Below, one piece after another: positions 1-9,042 of a DNA stretch of 64,000 nt. The DNA is taken from NCBI GenBank assembly GCA_041913045.1, contig JAYSGB010000002.1:124001-188000 (forward strand), read 5' to 3'. This stretch comes from CAMLOF01 sp041913045 (lineage in GTDB: Bacteria > Pseudomonadota > Gammaproteobacteria > Burkholderiales > Burkholderiaceae_C). The notes under the pieces are model-generated. The model was not told the DNA's origin, did not search any database, and worked only from the letters and a program-made list of their open reading frames with translations. The translations under genes were made by a program, and so were the position numbers. Numbering within the stretch: position 1 is the stretch's first letter; each line of letters starts with the position of its first letter.

Positions 1-180
1 ACGGGGCGACTGCCCCAGCAACTCGGCCTGGGTGTAGCCCGTCATGTCGCAGAACGCCGGGTTGCAGTATTCGATGCGCGGACCGCCATCGGCCAGGTTG
101 GCATCGGTGATCAACACGGCGTTGAAGGACTGCGCTACTGCGGCTTCCAGCAGTACCGCCATCGGTGACGGTGAGGGCAT
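1..180 (-). CDS. PAS-domain protein, N-terminal part only
   Basis: The reverse strand reads an open frame from an ATG at 180 to the left edge of the window, 60 codons. The translation fits the start of a PAS sensor domain: a short N-terminus, then a stretch around residues 20-40 with the typical 'ITDAN' and 'YCNPAFCDMTGY' pattern. Such domains usually sit in front of kinase, GGDEF or chemoreceptor modules, but the output domain lies outside the window. The gene is divergent from mutS. No strong Shine-Dalgarno sequence precedes the start, so the true start could differ. Confidence 0.75.
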   Translation of the reverse strand, partial: MPSPSPMAVLLEAAVAQSFNAVLITDANLADGGPRIEYCNPAFCDMTGYTQAELLGQSPR

Positions 181-343
181 AAGGAGATCTTAAGGAGTGA
201 TGGTTGCCGGACCGGGAGGTTGATTGTGCAGCGAAAATGATGAAACTTGCCAGTTGACGGGCAATCGGCCTTGAGTGGTCGATGACAATACGGCATTGGC
301 CCGCTGGCCGCGCACGAGCGTGGCACCGCCTTCACCCGACTCC

Positions 344-3028
344 ATGAACCACACCGTACCGAGAGACCCTGCCGGGGGCAAGGAACATACCCCCATGATG
401 GCGCAGTACCTGCGCCTCAAGGCCGACCACCCCAGCACCCTGCTGTTCTACCGCATGGGGGACTTCTACGAGCTGTTCTACGAAGACGCCGAGAAGGCCG
501 CGCGGCTGCTCGACATCACGCTCACCAAACGCGGCCAGTCTGCAGGCGAGCCGGTGGTGATGGCCGGTGTACCCTTCCACTCGGTGGAAACCTATCTGGC
601 ACGGCTCATCAAGCTGGGCGAGTCGGTGGCCATTTGCGAGCAGATTGGCGACCCGGCCACCTCCAAGGGCCCTGTAGAGCGCAAAGTGGTGCGCGTGGTC
701 ACCCCCGGCACGCTGACGGATGCCGAGCTGCTGAACGACAAGAGCGAATCGCTGCTGCTGGCGGTGCACCAGGGCGCCCGCGCCACCTGCGGCCTGGCGT
801 GGCTGAGCGTGACGCAGGGCGTGCTGCACCTGGCGCAGTGCCCTGCCGACGAGTTGCGCGCCTGGATTGTGCGCATAGGCCCCAGCGAGCTGCTTCACAG
901 CGCTGACGTGAGCCCCACCTTCGAGCAGAACCTGCAGGAACTGCAACGCCAATGGCCTGCGCTCGCCGCCAACGGCGGGCAGGCCCGCCTGAGCCTGGCC
1001 CTGCGCCCAGCCTGGGCCTTTGACGGCGCCTTGGGCGAGCGCAAGCTGCGTGAACAACTGCAGGCTGCCAGCCTGGCAGGCTGGGGCGCGCAAGACTTGC
1101 CCGAGGCGCATGCCGCCGCGTCTGCCCTGCTGGACTACGCCGAACACACCCAGGGCCGCGCGCTGGCCCACGTGCGCCAGTTGCAGGTGGCCCGCCCGCA
1201 GGCCTTGATAGACCTGCCCGCCACCACCCGCCGCAACCTGGAGCTGACGCAGACGCTGCGCGGCGAATCGGCACCCACCTTGTTCTCGCTGCTGGACACC
1301 TGCCAGACCGGCATGGGCAGCCGCGAACTCAAGCGCTGGCTGCTGGAGCCCCCGCGCGAACGCGACACCGCCCGCGCCCGACTGCAAGCCATTGGCGCCC
1401 TGCGCGCGGGCCTGCACGGGCCGCTGCGCCAGGCGCTCAAGGGCGCGGCAGACGTGGAACGCATCACCGCCCGCGTAGCACTGCGCCAGGTACGCCCGCG
1501 CGAACTGGTGGGCCTGGGCCAGACACTGGAGAAAGCCGCCAACCTGTCGCTGGGATTGCAACAGGCGCTGCACAGCCTGGCAGCCAGCAATGCGGGCGGT
1601 GCATCCCCCCTGCTCGCCCGGCTGGCCGAACAGTTGCAGCCACCAGAAGGTTGCGCAGTGCTGCTGCACCGCTCGCTTTTGCCTGAACCCGCCGCACTGG
1701 TACGCGACGGCGGTGTCATCAACCACGGCTTCGACGCTGAACTGGACGAGCTGCGCGCCATACAGAACAACTGCGACGGCTTCCTGCTGGAGCTGGAAAC
1801 CCGCGAACGCGAACGCACGGGCATTGCCAACCTGCGCGTGCAGTTCAACAAGGTGCACGGTTTTTACATCGAAGTCACGCAGGGCCAGCTCGACAAGGTG
1901 CCCGACGACTACCGCCGCCGCCAGACGCTGAAAAACGCCGAGCGCTTCATCACCCCCGAGCTGAAGGCCTTTGAAGACAAGGCCCTGAGTGCGCAGGAAC
2001 GTGCCCTGGCGCGCGAGAAATGGCTGTACGAAGGCCTGCTGGACGAACTGCACAACCACGTGCCCGCACTGGGCGAACTGGCCCGCGCCATTGCCGCGCT
2101 GGACGCGCTGTGCGCCCTGGCCGAGCGCTCGCTCACACTCAACTGGAGCGAGCCCGAATTTGCGCTGGAGCCCTGCATCGAAATCCGCGGCGGGCGCCAC
2201 CCTGTGGTGGAAGCGCGCCTGAACGAAACCGGCGCTGGCGCCTTCATTCCGAACGACACGGTCATGGGCCCCAAGGCCCGCATGCAGGTCATCACCGGCC
2301 CCAACATGGGCGGTAAGTCCACCTACATGCGCCAGGTGGCCGTGATTGCACTGCTGGCCAGCATGGGCAGCTACGTGCCCGCCACACGCTGCCGCCTGGG
2401 GCCGCTGGACGCCATCCACACCCGCATTGGCGCGGCAGACGACCTGGCCAACGCCCAGTCCACCTTCATGCTGGAAATGACCGAAGCCGCGCAGATTCTG
2501 CACGGCGCCACCCCGCACAGCCTGGTGCTGATGGACGAGATCGGGCGCGGCACCTCCACCTTCGACGGCCTGGCACTGGCTTCGGCCATTGCCACGCACC
2601 TGCACGACAAGGTCAAGGCCTTCACGCTGTTCGCCACGCACTACTTCGAGCTGACGGAATTCCCCGCCAGCCACCACGCGGCCATCAACGTGCACGTGAG
2701 CGCGGTGGAAGCCCACGGGCGCGACATCGTCTTCCTGCACCAGATTGAGCCCGGCCCCGCCAGCCGCAGCTACGGTGTGCAGGTGGCCCGTTTGGCCGGT
2801 GTGCCCGGCGCCGTGGTGCAGCACGCCCGCCACGCGCTGGAGGCGCTGGAAACCCACAGCGCCCAGGCGCAGGCCCAGGTGGATTTGTTTGCCCCGCCGC
2901 CCCCCGCCGCCGCGCCCGAACCCAGCCGCGTGGAACAGGCCCTGGCCCAGATCGACCCCGACGCCCTCAGCCCGCGCGAGGCGCTGGAACAACTCTATTC
3001 CCTCAAGAAACTGCTGCAACAGCCATGA
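344..3028 (+). CDS. mutS: DNA mismatch repair protein MutS
   Basis: This 894-residue protein recognises mismatches and small loops in cytoplasmic DNA and recruits MutL. The mismatch-binding motif Phe41-Tyr-Glu43 lies in 'GDFYELF'. The ATPase has a Walker A G652-S659 (GPNMGGKS) and a Walker B with Asp731-Glu732, followed by the signature GRGTSTFDG. The C-terminal helical tail is present. The frame is open from 275, but the ATG at 344 gives the family's usual short leader before 'MMAQYLRLK'; 395 and 398 are alternatives, and a weak AAGGA precedes them. The stop overlaps the next start in an ATGA, so the two genes are translationally coupled. A long reverse frame over this gene is a shadow of GC-rich coding sequence. 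Confidence 0.98.
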   Translation: MNHTVPRDPAGGKEHTPMMAQYLRLKADHPSTLLFYRMGDFYELFYEDAEKAARLLDITLTKRGQSAGEPVVMAGVPFHSVETYLARLIKLGESVAICEQIGDPATSKGPVERKVVRVVTPGTLTDAELLNDKSESLLLAVHQGARATCGLAWLSVTQGVLHLAQCPADELRAWIVRIGPSELLHSADVSPTFEQNLQELQRQWPALAANGGQARLSLALRPAWAFDGALGERKLREQLQAASLAGWGAQDLPEAHAAASALLDYAEHTQGRALAHVRQLQVARPQALIDLPATTRRNLELTQTLRGESAPTLFSLLDTCQTGMGSRELKRWLLEPPRERDTARARLQAIGALRAGLHGPLRQALKGAADVERITARVALRQVRPRELVGLGQTLEKAANLSLGLQQALHSLAASNAGGASPLLARLAEQLQPPEGCAVLLHRSLLPEPAALVRDGGVINHGFDAELDELRAIQNNCDGFLLELETRERERTGIANLRVQFNKVHGFYIEVTQGQLDKVPDDYRRRQTLKNAERFITPELKAFEDKALSAQERALAREKWLYEGLLDELHNHVPALGELARAIAALDALCALAERSLTLNWSEPEFALEPCIEIRGGRHPVVEARLNETGAGAFIPNDTVMGPKARMQVITGPNMGGKSTYMRQVAVIALLASMGSYVPATRCRLGPLDAIHTRIGAADDLANAQSTFMLEMTEAAQILHGATPHSLVLMDEIGRGTSTFDGLALASAIATHLHDKVKAFTLFATHYFELTEFPASHHAAINVHVSAVEAHGRDIVFLHQIEPGPASRSYGVQVARLAGVPGAVVQHARHALEALETHSAQAQAQVDLFAPPPPAAAPEPSRVEQALAQIDPDALSPREALEQLYSLKKLLQQP

Positions 3029-3852
3029 CTTACTGCGTCGCCGTCAAACTCAACGCCGGGCTTGTCTTCCTGTCCGACTCGCGCACCAACGCCGGGCTGG
3101 ACCAGATCAGCACCTTCCGCAAGATGATCGTGTACGAGAAGCCGGGCGACCGCTTCATGTGCCTGCTGTCTGCGGGCAACCTGAGCATCTCGCAGTCGGT
3201 GCGCGAGATATTGCAGGTCGAACAGCTCAAGAGCGAACACGGGGACGAGCCCATCACCATCTGGAACGCCAAGAGCATGTTTGACGCCGCCCGCGTGCTG
3301 GGCGCCGCCGTTCGCCACGTGCACGAGCGCGACGGCGAAGCGCTCAAGCGCAACGGGGTGGACTTCAACGTCAGCATGATTTTTGGCGGCCAGATTGCTG
3401 GTGAAGGCATGCGCCTGTTCCAGATCTATTCGCCCGGCAACTTCATTGAAGCAACGCCCGAAACGCCGTTCTTCCAGATCGGTGAGAGCAAGTACGGCAA
3501 ACCCGTGCTGGACCGCGTCATCACCCCCGAAACCCCGCTGGACGAGGCCGCCAAGTGCCTGCTCGTGTCCATGGATTCCACGCTCAAGTCCAACCTGTCG
3601 GTGGGCCTGCCGCTGGATCTGGCGGTGTACGAAGCGGGCCGTCTCGCAAGCGACAAGATCGTTTGCATAGACGAGCAGAATCCCTACTTCCGCATGCTGC
3701 GCGGCACCTGGGGCCAGAAGTTGCGTGAAGTGTTCGACGGCATTGAAGACCCCGCCTGGGACGGCGGTGCCACCGCCACCCCGCTGCTGGCCCCCGGCGC
3801 ACGCAGCCAGCCGCTCAAGAAAATCACCAACGCCAAAGAAAAACTCATCTGA
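3025..3852 (+). CDS. Proteasome-type protease of the Anbu/COG3484 family
   Basis: A 275-residue Ntn-hydrolase related to the proteasome beta subunit. Removal of Met1 would expose the nucleophilic Thr of 'MTYCVAVKL'. Asp17 (in 'SDSRTNAG') and Lys32 of the mature chain stand where proteasome Asp17 and Lys33 are found. In the family these proteins form open helical rings without an unfoldase, and the substrate is unknown. It often travels with alpha-E, transglutaminase-like and ATP-grasp genes; here it instead overlaps mutS upstream and a hydrolase downstream, each by an ATGA, so the three genes look like one operon. The functional link to mismatch repair is not known. Confidence 0.9.
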   Translation: MTYCVAVKLNAGLVFLSDSRTNAGLDQISTFRKMIVYEKPGDRFMCLLSAGNLSISQSVREILQVEQLKSEHGDEPITIWNAKSMFDAARVLGAAVRHVHERDGEALKRNGVDFNVSMIFGGQIAGEGMRLFQIYSPGNFIEATPETPFFQIGESKYGKPVLDRVITPETPLDEAAKCLLVSMDSTLKSNLSVGLPLDLAVYEAGRLASDKIVCIDEQNPYFRMLRGTWGQKLREVFDGIEDPAWDGGATATPLLAPGARSQPLKKITNAKEKLI

Positions 3853-4718
3853 TGAACCCACCGCGCGCCGCCCTTGAAGCCCACCCGCTGGTCGTGTTTT
3901 CACACGGCAACAGCTTCCCTGGGGGCACGTATGGCGTGCTGTTTCGCAGCCTGCGCGCACGGGGGTATCAGGTCAAGGCGGTGGACAAGTTCGGGCACGA
4001 CCCGCGCTTTCCCGTCACCAGCAACTGGCCGCACCTGGTGGAGCAACTGGCCGAATTCGCCGCTGAAGCCGCGCAGGCCCATGGCCAAGGCCCGCTGTAC
4101 CTGGTGGGCCACTCCCTGGGTGGCTTCTTGAGCCTGATGTGCGCCGCCACGCACCCTGTGCTGGCAGGTATGCCCGTGAAAGGCGTGGTGATGCTGGATT
4201 CGCCCGTGCTGGGCGGCTGGCGCGCACGCGCCCTGCAACTCGCCAAGCAGACGCAGGTGATCGGTGCCCTATCACCGGGGCAGGTGAGCCGCAAGCGCCG
4301 CAACACCTGGCCTGACGAACAAGCCGCCTGGGAACACTTCGCCCACAAAAAGGCCTTTGCCCGCTGGGACCCGCAGGTGCTGCGCGACTACATACAGCAC
4401 GGCACACGTGACGAAACCACCCCCAGCGGCACGCGCCGCGTGCTGTGCTTTGACCGCGACGTGGAAACGCAAATTTACAACACCCTGCCCCACAACCTGG
4501 ACCGGCTGCTGCGCCGCCACCCGCTGCCATGCCCGGTGGCCTTTGTGGGCGGCACCCAGTCGGCCGAGATGAAGCAGGTGGGCATGGCCATGACCCACAA
4601 GCTGGTGGGCAAAACGCCAAGCGACCGCCTGCAGATGGTGGAAGGCAGCCACCTGTTCCCCATGGAAAGACCGCTGGAGACGGCCGCTGCCGTGGACCGG
4701 GCGTTGCGCAGCTTCTGA
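3852..4718 (+). CDS. Alpha/beta hydrolase
   Basis: A 288-residue serine hydrolase. The nucleophile elbow GHSLGG places the catalytic Ser at residue 88. An oxyanion-hole HG lies at residues 18-19 and the likely catalytic His is in 'EGSHLFP' near the C-terminus. There is no signal peptide, so it should be cytoplasmic. The start overlaps the stop of the proteasome-like gene (ATGA), making it the third gene of the mutS operon. The substrate cannot be told from the sequence. It ends 11 bases from the convergent uppP. Confidence 0.85.
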   Translation: MNPPRAALEAHPLVVFSHGNSFPGGTYGVLFRSLRARGYQVKAVDKFGHDPRFPVTSNWPHLVEQLAEFAAEAAQAHGQGPLYLVGHSLGGFLSLMCAATHPVLAGMPVKGVVMLDSPVLGGWRARALQLAKQTQVIGALSPGQVSRKRRNTWPDEQAAWEHFAHKKAFARWDPQVLRDYIQHGTRDETTPSGTRRVLCFDRDVETQIYNTLPHNLDRLLRRHPLPCPVAFVGGTQSAEMKQVGMAMTHKLVGKTPSDRLQMVEGSHLFPMERPLETAAAVDRALRSF

Positions 4719-4729
4719 ACCCTAACGGC

Positions 4730-5554
4730 TCAGGCCGACCAGTTCACCAGGCCAGTGGCCGAAGTGGCCAGAATGAGCAACCCGAACGCAATGCGGTACC
4801 AGGCGAATGGCACAAATGAATGGGTAGCGATGTAGCGCAGCAGCCAGCGCACACACACCCACGCACTCAGGAAAGAAAACAGCAGGCCCGCGGCAAACAT
4901 GGGAATGTCTGCCGCCGACAGCAAGGCCCGGTCTTTGTAAAGACTGTAGGCCCCCGCGCCAATGAGCGTGGGCATGGCCAGGAAGAAGCTGAAATCCGTA
5001 GCGGCCTTGCGCGACAAACCCAGCAACATTCCGCCAATGATGGTGGCGCCGCTGCGGCTGGTGCCCGGTACCAGGGCCAGGCACTGTGCCAGGCCCACCT
5101 TCAGGGCGTCCCAGGGGGTCATGTCGTCCACCTCGGCCACGCGCGTAGCTGAGGCTGGCCTGCGTTCAGCCCAAAGAATGATGAAGCCGCCCAGGATGAA
5201 CGTGGTGGCCACCACCGTGGGCGTGAACAGGTTGGCCTTGATGGCCTTGCCCAGCAGCAGGCCCAGCACCACAGCGGGCACAAAGCCAATCAGCACATTC
5301 AGGGTGAAGCGCTGCGCCTGGCGTTCGTTGGCCAGGCCCACCAGCGTGGAACGTATGCGCTGCCAGTAAACAATGATCACCGCCAGAATGGCGCCGGTCT
5401 GGATGGCGATCTCGAACACCTTGGCGCGTTCGTCGTGGAAGCCCAAAAGCGTACCGGCCAGGATGAGGTGGCCGGTGGAAGAAATGGGAAGGAATTCGGT
5501 GAGGCCTTCGACCACCCCCATTAGGGCGGCCTTGGTCAGCAATACAAGGTCCAT
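4730..5554 (-). CDS. uppP: Undecaprenyl-diphosphatase UppP/BacA
   Basis: A 274-residue integral membrane phosphatase that removes a phosphate from undecaprenyl diphosphate, recycling the lipid carrier for peptidoglycan and other envelope polymers. The family motif E16-x3-E20 with 'FLPISSTGH' (His29) and the second motif 'PGTSRSGAT' around residues 163-171 are intact, with about eight hydrophobic segments. The length is normal. This is the ordinary proteobacterial form. A second, different UppP lies at 38441-39280. Confidence 0.95.
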   Translation of the reverse strand: MDLVLLTKAALMGVVEGLTEFLPISSTGHLILAGTLLGFHDERAKVFEIAIQTGAILAVIIVYWQRIRSTLVGLANERQAQRFTLNVLIGFVPAVVLGLLLGKAIKANLFTPTVVATTFILGGFIILWAERRPASATRVAEVDDMTPWDALKVGLAQCLALVPGTSRSGATIIGGMLLGLSRKAATDFSFFLAMPTLIGAGAYSLYKDRALLSAADIPMFAAGLLFSFLSAWVCVRWLLRYIATHSFVPFAWYRIAFGLLILATSATGLVNWSA

Positions 5555-5612
5555 GCTCAGCGTTCGGTCGGCAAAGCCACGAGTGTAGGGGCTTTGCCGA
5601 ACCTAGCGCGTG

Positions 5613-6056
5613 TCAGTAACCCCAGCCGTCGCGGCGGCCACGGCGGTCATCGTCGTCCCAGCGGTCGCGCCGGTTGTCCCAGCGGCGGTCATCCCAACGG
5701 TCATCACCGCGGTAGTGGTGGTGATGCTTTTTCCAGTGCTTGCGGTGCCCAGGCGGCACCCAACCAATCACGCGCGGCTGGGGCGCAATTACCACGGCAG
5801 GCGGCGGCCCGTAAATAACGCGGGGCACCACCACCGGGTAGCTGGGGTAACCCACCACCACGGGCGGTGCGTTGCTCACGCCCACGCTCACGCCGGGTTG
5901 GTGCACACCTACCGACCAATAAACGTCTGAGGCATGGGCTTGCCCCATGCTGGCCGACAGCGCCCAGGCACCTGCAGCCAGGGTGACCACGGCCACCGCC
6001 CGGCTCCAGCCGGAGGTGCGTTGCCATGGCAGCGAGAGCATCTTGGATCGACTCAT
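5613..6056 (-). CDS. Exported His/Arg/Asp-rich PXPV-type protein
   Basis: A 147-residue protein starting at an ATG preceded by CAGGAG. Residues 1-42 form a signal peptide that is long and basic at the N-terminus, with a hydrophobic core and cleavage near 'QAHAS'. The middle holds repeats rich in Pro and Val of the 'YPVVVPRV' and 'PPAVVIAP' kind, as in small PXPV-repeat proteins of Burkholderiales. The tail is extremely charged: 'HRKHWKKHHHHYRGDD' followed by repeated W-D-D-R and W-D-N-R units. Envelope or metal binding is possible but unproven. It is divergent from the glutaminase gene. Confidence 0.75.
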   Translation of the reverse strand: MSRSKMLSLPWQRTSGWSRAVAVVTLAAGAWALSASMGQAHASDVYWSVGVHQPGVSVGVSNAPPVVVGYPSYPVVVPRVIYGPPPAVVIAPQPRVIGWVPPGHRKHWKKHHHHYRGDDRWDDRRWDNRRDRWDDDDRRGRRDGWGY

Positions 6057-6149
6057 GATTGACTCCTGTTTGCGGGCCTTCTGGCCCCATACGCCGATTA
6101 CAGCCCAGCCAGCCGTTACGCGGTCCCCACAGACTGTCACAGTTGTGAA

Positions 6150-6170
6150 CAAACGTAACGTATGCGTTTG
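6150..6170. promoter_or_regulatory. Inverted repeat between divergent genes
   Basis: CAAACG at 6150-6155 and CGTTTG at 6165-6170 form a perfect 6-base dyad with a 9-base centre. It lies in the 155-base gap between the exported protein and the glutaminase gene, just upstream of a TAGAAT at 6176-6181 that could be the -10 box of the latter. It may be an operator; no regulator can be named. Confidence 0.3.
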
Positions 6171-6211
6171 CCACCTAGAATCGCGGCCTCCCTGGCGCCC
6201 TTGGCCGGCTC

Positions 6212-7153
6212 ATGCGCACAACCTCACTGCCCCAACTGCTAGACAACATTCATGCCGAAGCCTGCAACCTGTTTGGCCAGGGGCGGGTGGCTGACTACAT
6301 ACCAGCGCTGGCACAGGTGCCGCCCCACCAGTTCGGCATGGCGGTGGCACTGGTCAACGGGCAAAGCCATGCGGTGGGTGACGCGCACGTGCCCTTCTCG
6401 CTGCAGAGCATCACCAAGCTGTTCACCTTTGTGCTGGCGCTCAAAACCGAAGGCAATGCCCTGTGGCAGCGCGTGGGTCGTGAACCTTCGGGCGCAGCTT
6501 TCAACTCCATCGTGCAGCTGGAAACCGAAAGCGGCATACCGCGCAACCCCTTCATCAACGCGGGGGCGCTGGTCATTACCGACATTTTGACCACCCGTTA
6601 CGCCCACCTGGACTACGCCCTGCTGGGCGCCCTGCGCCGCCTGGCAGACGAACCCAACCTGCACTGGAACCCGGCGGTGGCGCGTTCAGAGCGGGAAACC
6701 GCGCACCGCAACATGGCCATGGCCTACTTCATGAAGAGCCACGGCAACTTCCACAACGACCCCGAACTGGTGCTGGACAACTACTGCCGCCAGTGCGCCA
6801 CCGAGATGAGCTGCGCACAACTTGCCCAGGCCACCATGCTCCTGGCCAACGGCGGGCGCGACCTGGGCCGCGCCGGGCAGCCCGACGAACAGGTTTTGAG
6901 CGCGGACGACGCCCGCCGCGTCAACGCCCTGATGCTGACCTGCGGCGCCTACGATGCCGCCGGAGACTTTGCCTACCGCATCGGCCTGCCCGTCAAAACC
7001 GGGGTGGGCGGCGGCATTGCCGCCATCGTGCCCGGCGTGGGCACCGTGGCCGTTTGGGCACCCGAGCTGGACGCCAAAGGCAACTCCGTGGTGGGAGCCT
7101 GGGCGCTGGAACGTCTCGTACAAGCCACGGGGTGGGGGCATGCGGGGTTGTAA
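6212..7153 (+). CDS. glsA: Glutaminase
   Basis: A 313-residue serine-dependent glutaminase that converts glutamine to glutamate and ammonia in the cytoplasm. The beta-lactamase-like active site S66-I-T-K69 is present, with the 'FINAGALV' region and the later 'KTGVGGGI' motif that are typical of the family. The length is normal. It lies 20 bases upstream of glnS on the same strand, so two glutamine-related genes are adjacent, although glnS seems to have its own -10 box. Confidence 0.95.
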   Translation: MRTTSLPQLLDNIHAEACNLFGQGRVADYIPALAQVPPHQFGMAVALVNGQSHAVGDAHVPFSLQSITKLFTFVLALKTEGNALWQRVGREPSGAAFNSIVQLETESGIPRNPFINAGALVITDILTTRYAHLDYALLGALRRLADEPNLHWNPAVARSERETAHRNMAMAYFMKSHGNFHNDPELVLDNYCRQCATEMSCAQLAQATMLLANGGRDLGRAGQPDEQVLSADDARRVNALMLTCGAYDAAGDFAYRIGLPVKTGVGGGIAAIVPGVGTVAVWAPELDAKGNSVVGAWALERLVQATGWGHAGL

Positions 7154-7160
7154 GTCGCCC

Positions 7161-7166
7161 TAGAAT
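7161..7166 (+). promoter_or_regulatory. Candidate -10 box of glnS, giving a leaderless mRNA
   Basis: TAGAAT ends six bases before the glnS ATG at 7173. If used, transcription would start at or next to the A of the start codon. No Shine-Dalgarno sequence is visible between the box and the ATG. The -35 region is poor. Confidence 0.4.
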
Positions 7167-7172
7167 CGGCAG

Positions 7173-9008
7173 ATGACCAAGAACACCGCCGCTTCCACCA
7201 ACCCCAACGCGCCCAGCGAAGGCGCCGAACACAAGCCCAGCAACTTCCTGCGCCAGATCATTGAACACGACCTGGCCCAGGGCACCTACGCCACGCGCAA
7301 ATGGGGCGGCAGCCCCGGCGACGCCGCCCACCACGAGGCAGGCGTGCCCGACCCGGCCAAGATCCGCACCCGCTTTCCGCCCGAGCCCAACGGCTACCTG
7401 CACGTGGGCCACGCCAAGAGCATCTGCCTGAACTTTGGCCTGGCGCGCGACTACGGCGGCGTGTGCCACATGCGCTTTGACGACACCAACCCCGAGAAGG
7501 AAGACACGGAATACGTGAACTCCATCCTCGACGCGGTGCAGTGGCTGGGGTTCAAGTGGGAAGCCAACGGCCAGAACCACCTGTACCAGGCCAGCGACTA
7601 CTTCGACTTCATGTACCGCGCGGCGGAATGCCTGATTGAAGCTGGCCACGCCTACGTGGACGAGCAGACGGCCGAAGAAATGCGCGCGAACCGGGGCGAC
7701 TTTGGCAAACCCGGCGTGAACAGCCCGTTCCGCAGCCGCACGCCTGCCGAGAACCTGGCGCGCTTTCGCGAAATGCGCGACGGCAAGCTGGCCGACGGTG
7801 CCGCCGTGCTGCGCGCCAAGATCGACATGGCCAGCCCCAACATCAACCTGCGCGACCCGGCCATTTACCGCATACGCCGCGCCACACACCACAACACGGG
7901 CGACAAATGGTGCATCTACCCGATGTACACCTTTGCCCACCCCATTGAAGACGCGCTGGAGCAAATTACCCACAGCATTTGCACGCTGGAGTTTGAAGAC
8001 CAGCGCCCCTTCTACGACTGGCTGCTGGAGCGCCTGACCGAAGGCGGCCTGCTGAAGGCCCCACCCCCGCGCCAGTACGAATTTGCCCGCCTGAACCTGA
8101 CTTACGTAATTACCAGCAAGCGCAAGCTGGCGCAACTGGTGAACGAAGGCAAGGTGAGCGGCTGGGACGACCCGCGCATGCCAACCATTGTGGGCCTGCG
8201 CCGCCGGGGCTACACACCCGAAGCCATTCAACTGTTTGCCGAACGCATAGGCGTGACCAAGAGCGACAGCTGGATTGACTACAGCACGCTGGAAGGCTGC
8301 CTGCGCGAAGACCTGGAAAACAAAGCCCACCGTGGCATGGCCGTGCTGGACCCGGTGAAGCTGGTGCTGACCAACTGGGCCGAAGCCTTTGGCAGCGACG
8401 CCTACACCGAGGAATGCACCCAGCCCGCCCTGCCCCACTCGGCCCTGGCCGAAGGGCAAACCCCGCCGCCCGAGCGCCGCTTCAAGATTGGCAAAGAGGT
8501 TTGGATAGAGCGCGAGGACTTTGAAGAAGTGCCGCCCAAGGGCTACAAGCGCTTGTTCCCTGGCAACGTGGTGCGTCTGAAGGGCGGCTACGTGATCGAA
8601 TGCACCGACTGCGCCCGCGACGCCAACGGCCAGGTGACCGAAGTGCACGCCAAGGTGATACCCGGCACCAAGAGCGGCACCCCCGGTGCCGACAGCGTGA
8701 AGGCCAAGGCCGCCATTACCTGGGTGGGCGTGAACGACGGCGTGCAAGCCGAAGTGCGCCTGTACGACCGCCTGTTTACCGAAGCTCAGCCCGACGCGGG
8801 CGGCAAGAACTTCCTGGACGCCCTGAACCCCGAAAGCCTGAAGGTGGTGACGGCCTACGTGGAACCGTCACTGGCCGCTGCGCAGCCGGACCAGAAGTTC
8901 CAGTTTGAACGGCACGGGTACTTTGTGGCCGACCGGGTGGAGCATGGGGTGGGTGGGAAGGTTGTGTTCAACCGGGTTACGGGGTTGAAGGATAGTTGGG
9001 GGAAATAG
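7173..9008 (+). CDS. glnS: Glutamine--tRNA ligase
   Basis: A 611-residue class I aminoacyl-tRNA synthetase that charges tRNA-Gln. The HIGH-type motif is HVGH at residues 77-80 inside 'PPEPNGYLHVGH', and the KMSKS-type motif is 'VITSKRKL' near residue 312. Compared with the 554-residue E. coli enzyme there are extra residues, including an insertion of about 24 residues (41-64) before the 'RTRFPPEPNG' block. The C-terminal beta-barrel anticodon-binding domains are complete. It is the last core gene before the accessory island. Confidence 0.97.
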   Translation: MTKNTAASTNPNAPSEGAEHKPSNFLRQIIEHDLAQGTYATRKWGGSPGDAAHHEAGVPDPAKIRTRFPPEPNGYLHVGHAKSICLNFGLARDYGGVCHMRFDDTNPEKEDTEYVNSILDAVQWLGFKWEANGQNHLYQASDYFDFMYRAAECLIEAGHAYVDEQTAEEMRANRGDFGKPGVNSPFRSRTPAENLARFREMRDGKLADGAAVLRAKIDMASPNINLRDPAIYRIRRATHHNTGDKWCIYPMYTFAHPIEDALEQITHSICTLEFEDQRPFYDWLLERLTEGGLLKAPPPRQYEFARLNLTYVITSKRKLAQLVNEGKVSGWDDPRMPTIVGLRRRGYTPEAIQLFAERIGVTKSDSWIDYSTLEGCLREDLENKAHRGMAVLDPVKLVLTNWAEAFGSDAYTEECTQPALPHSALAEGQTPPPERRFKIGKEVWIEREDFEEVPPKGYKRLFPGNVVRLKGGYVIECTDCARDANGQVTEVHAKVIPGTKSGTPGADSVKAKAAITWVGVNDGVQAEVRLYDRLFTEAQPDAGGKNFLDALNPESLKVVTAYVEPSLAAAQPDQKFQFERHGYFVADRVEHGVGGKVVFNRVTGLKDSWGK

Positions 9009-9042
9009 GCAACGGAGTAAATTGCGGTTACAGGGAGCACAA

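Noticed and set aside
332..3019. An 895-codon open frame on the reverse strand across mutS
   Set aside because: Its composition (Gly, Gln, Ala, Val, His rich without motifs) is that of antisense to a high-GC gene; mutS on the other strand is unmistakable.
6993..8747. A 584-codon reverse frame across glnS
   Set aside because: Same shadow effect; glnS is complete with both class I motifs.
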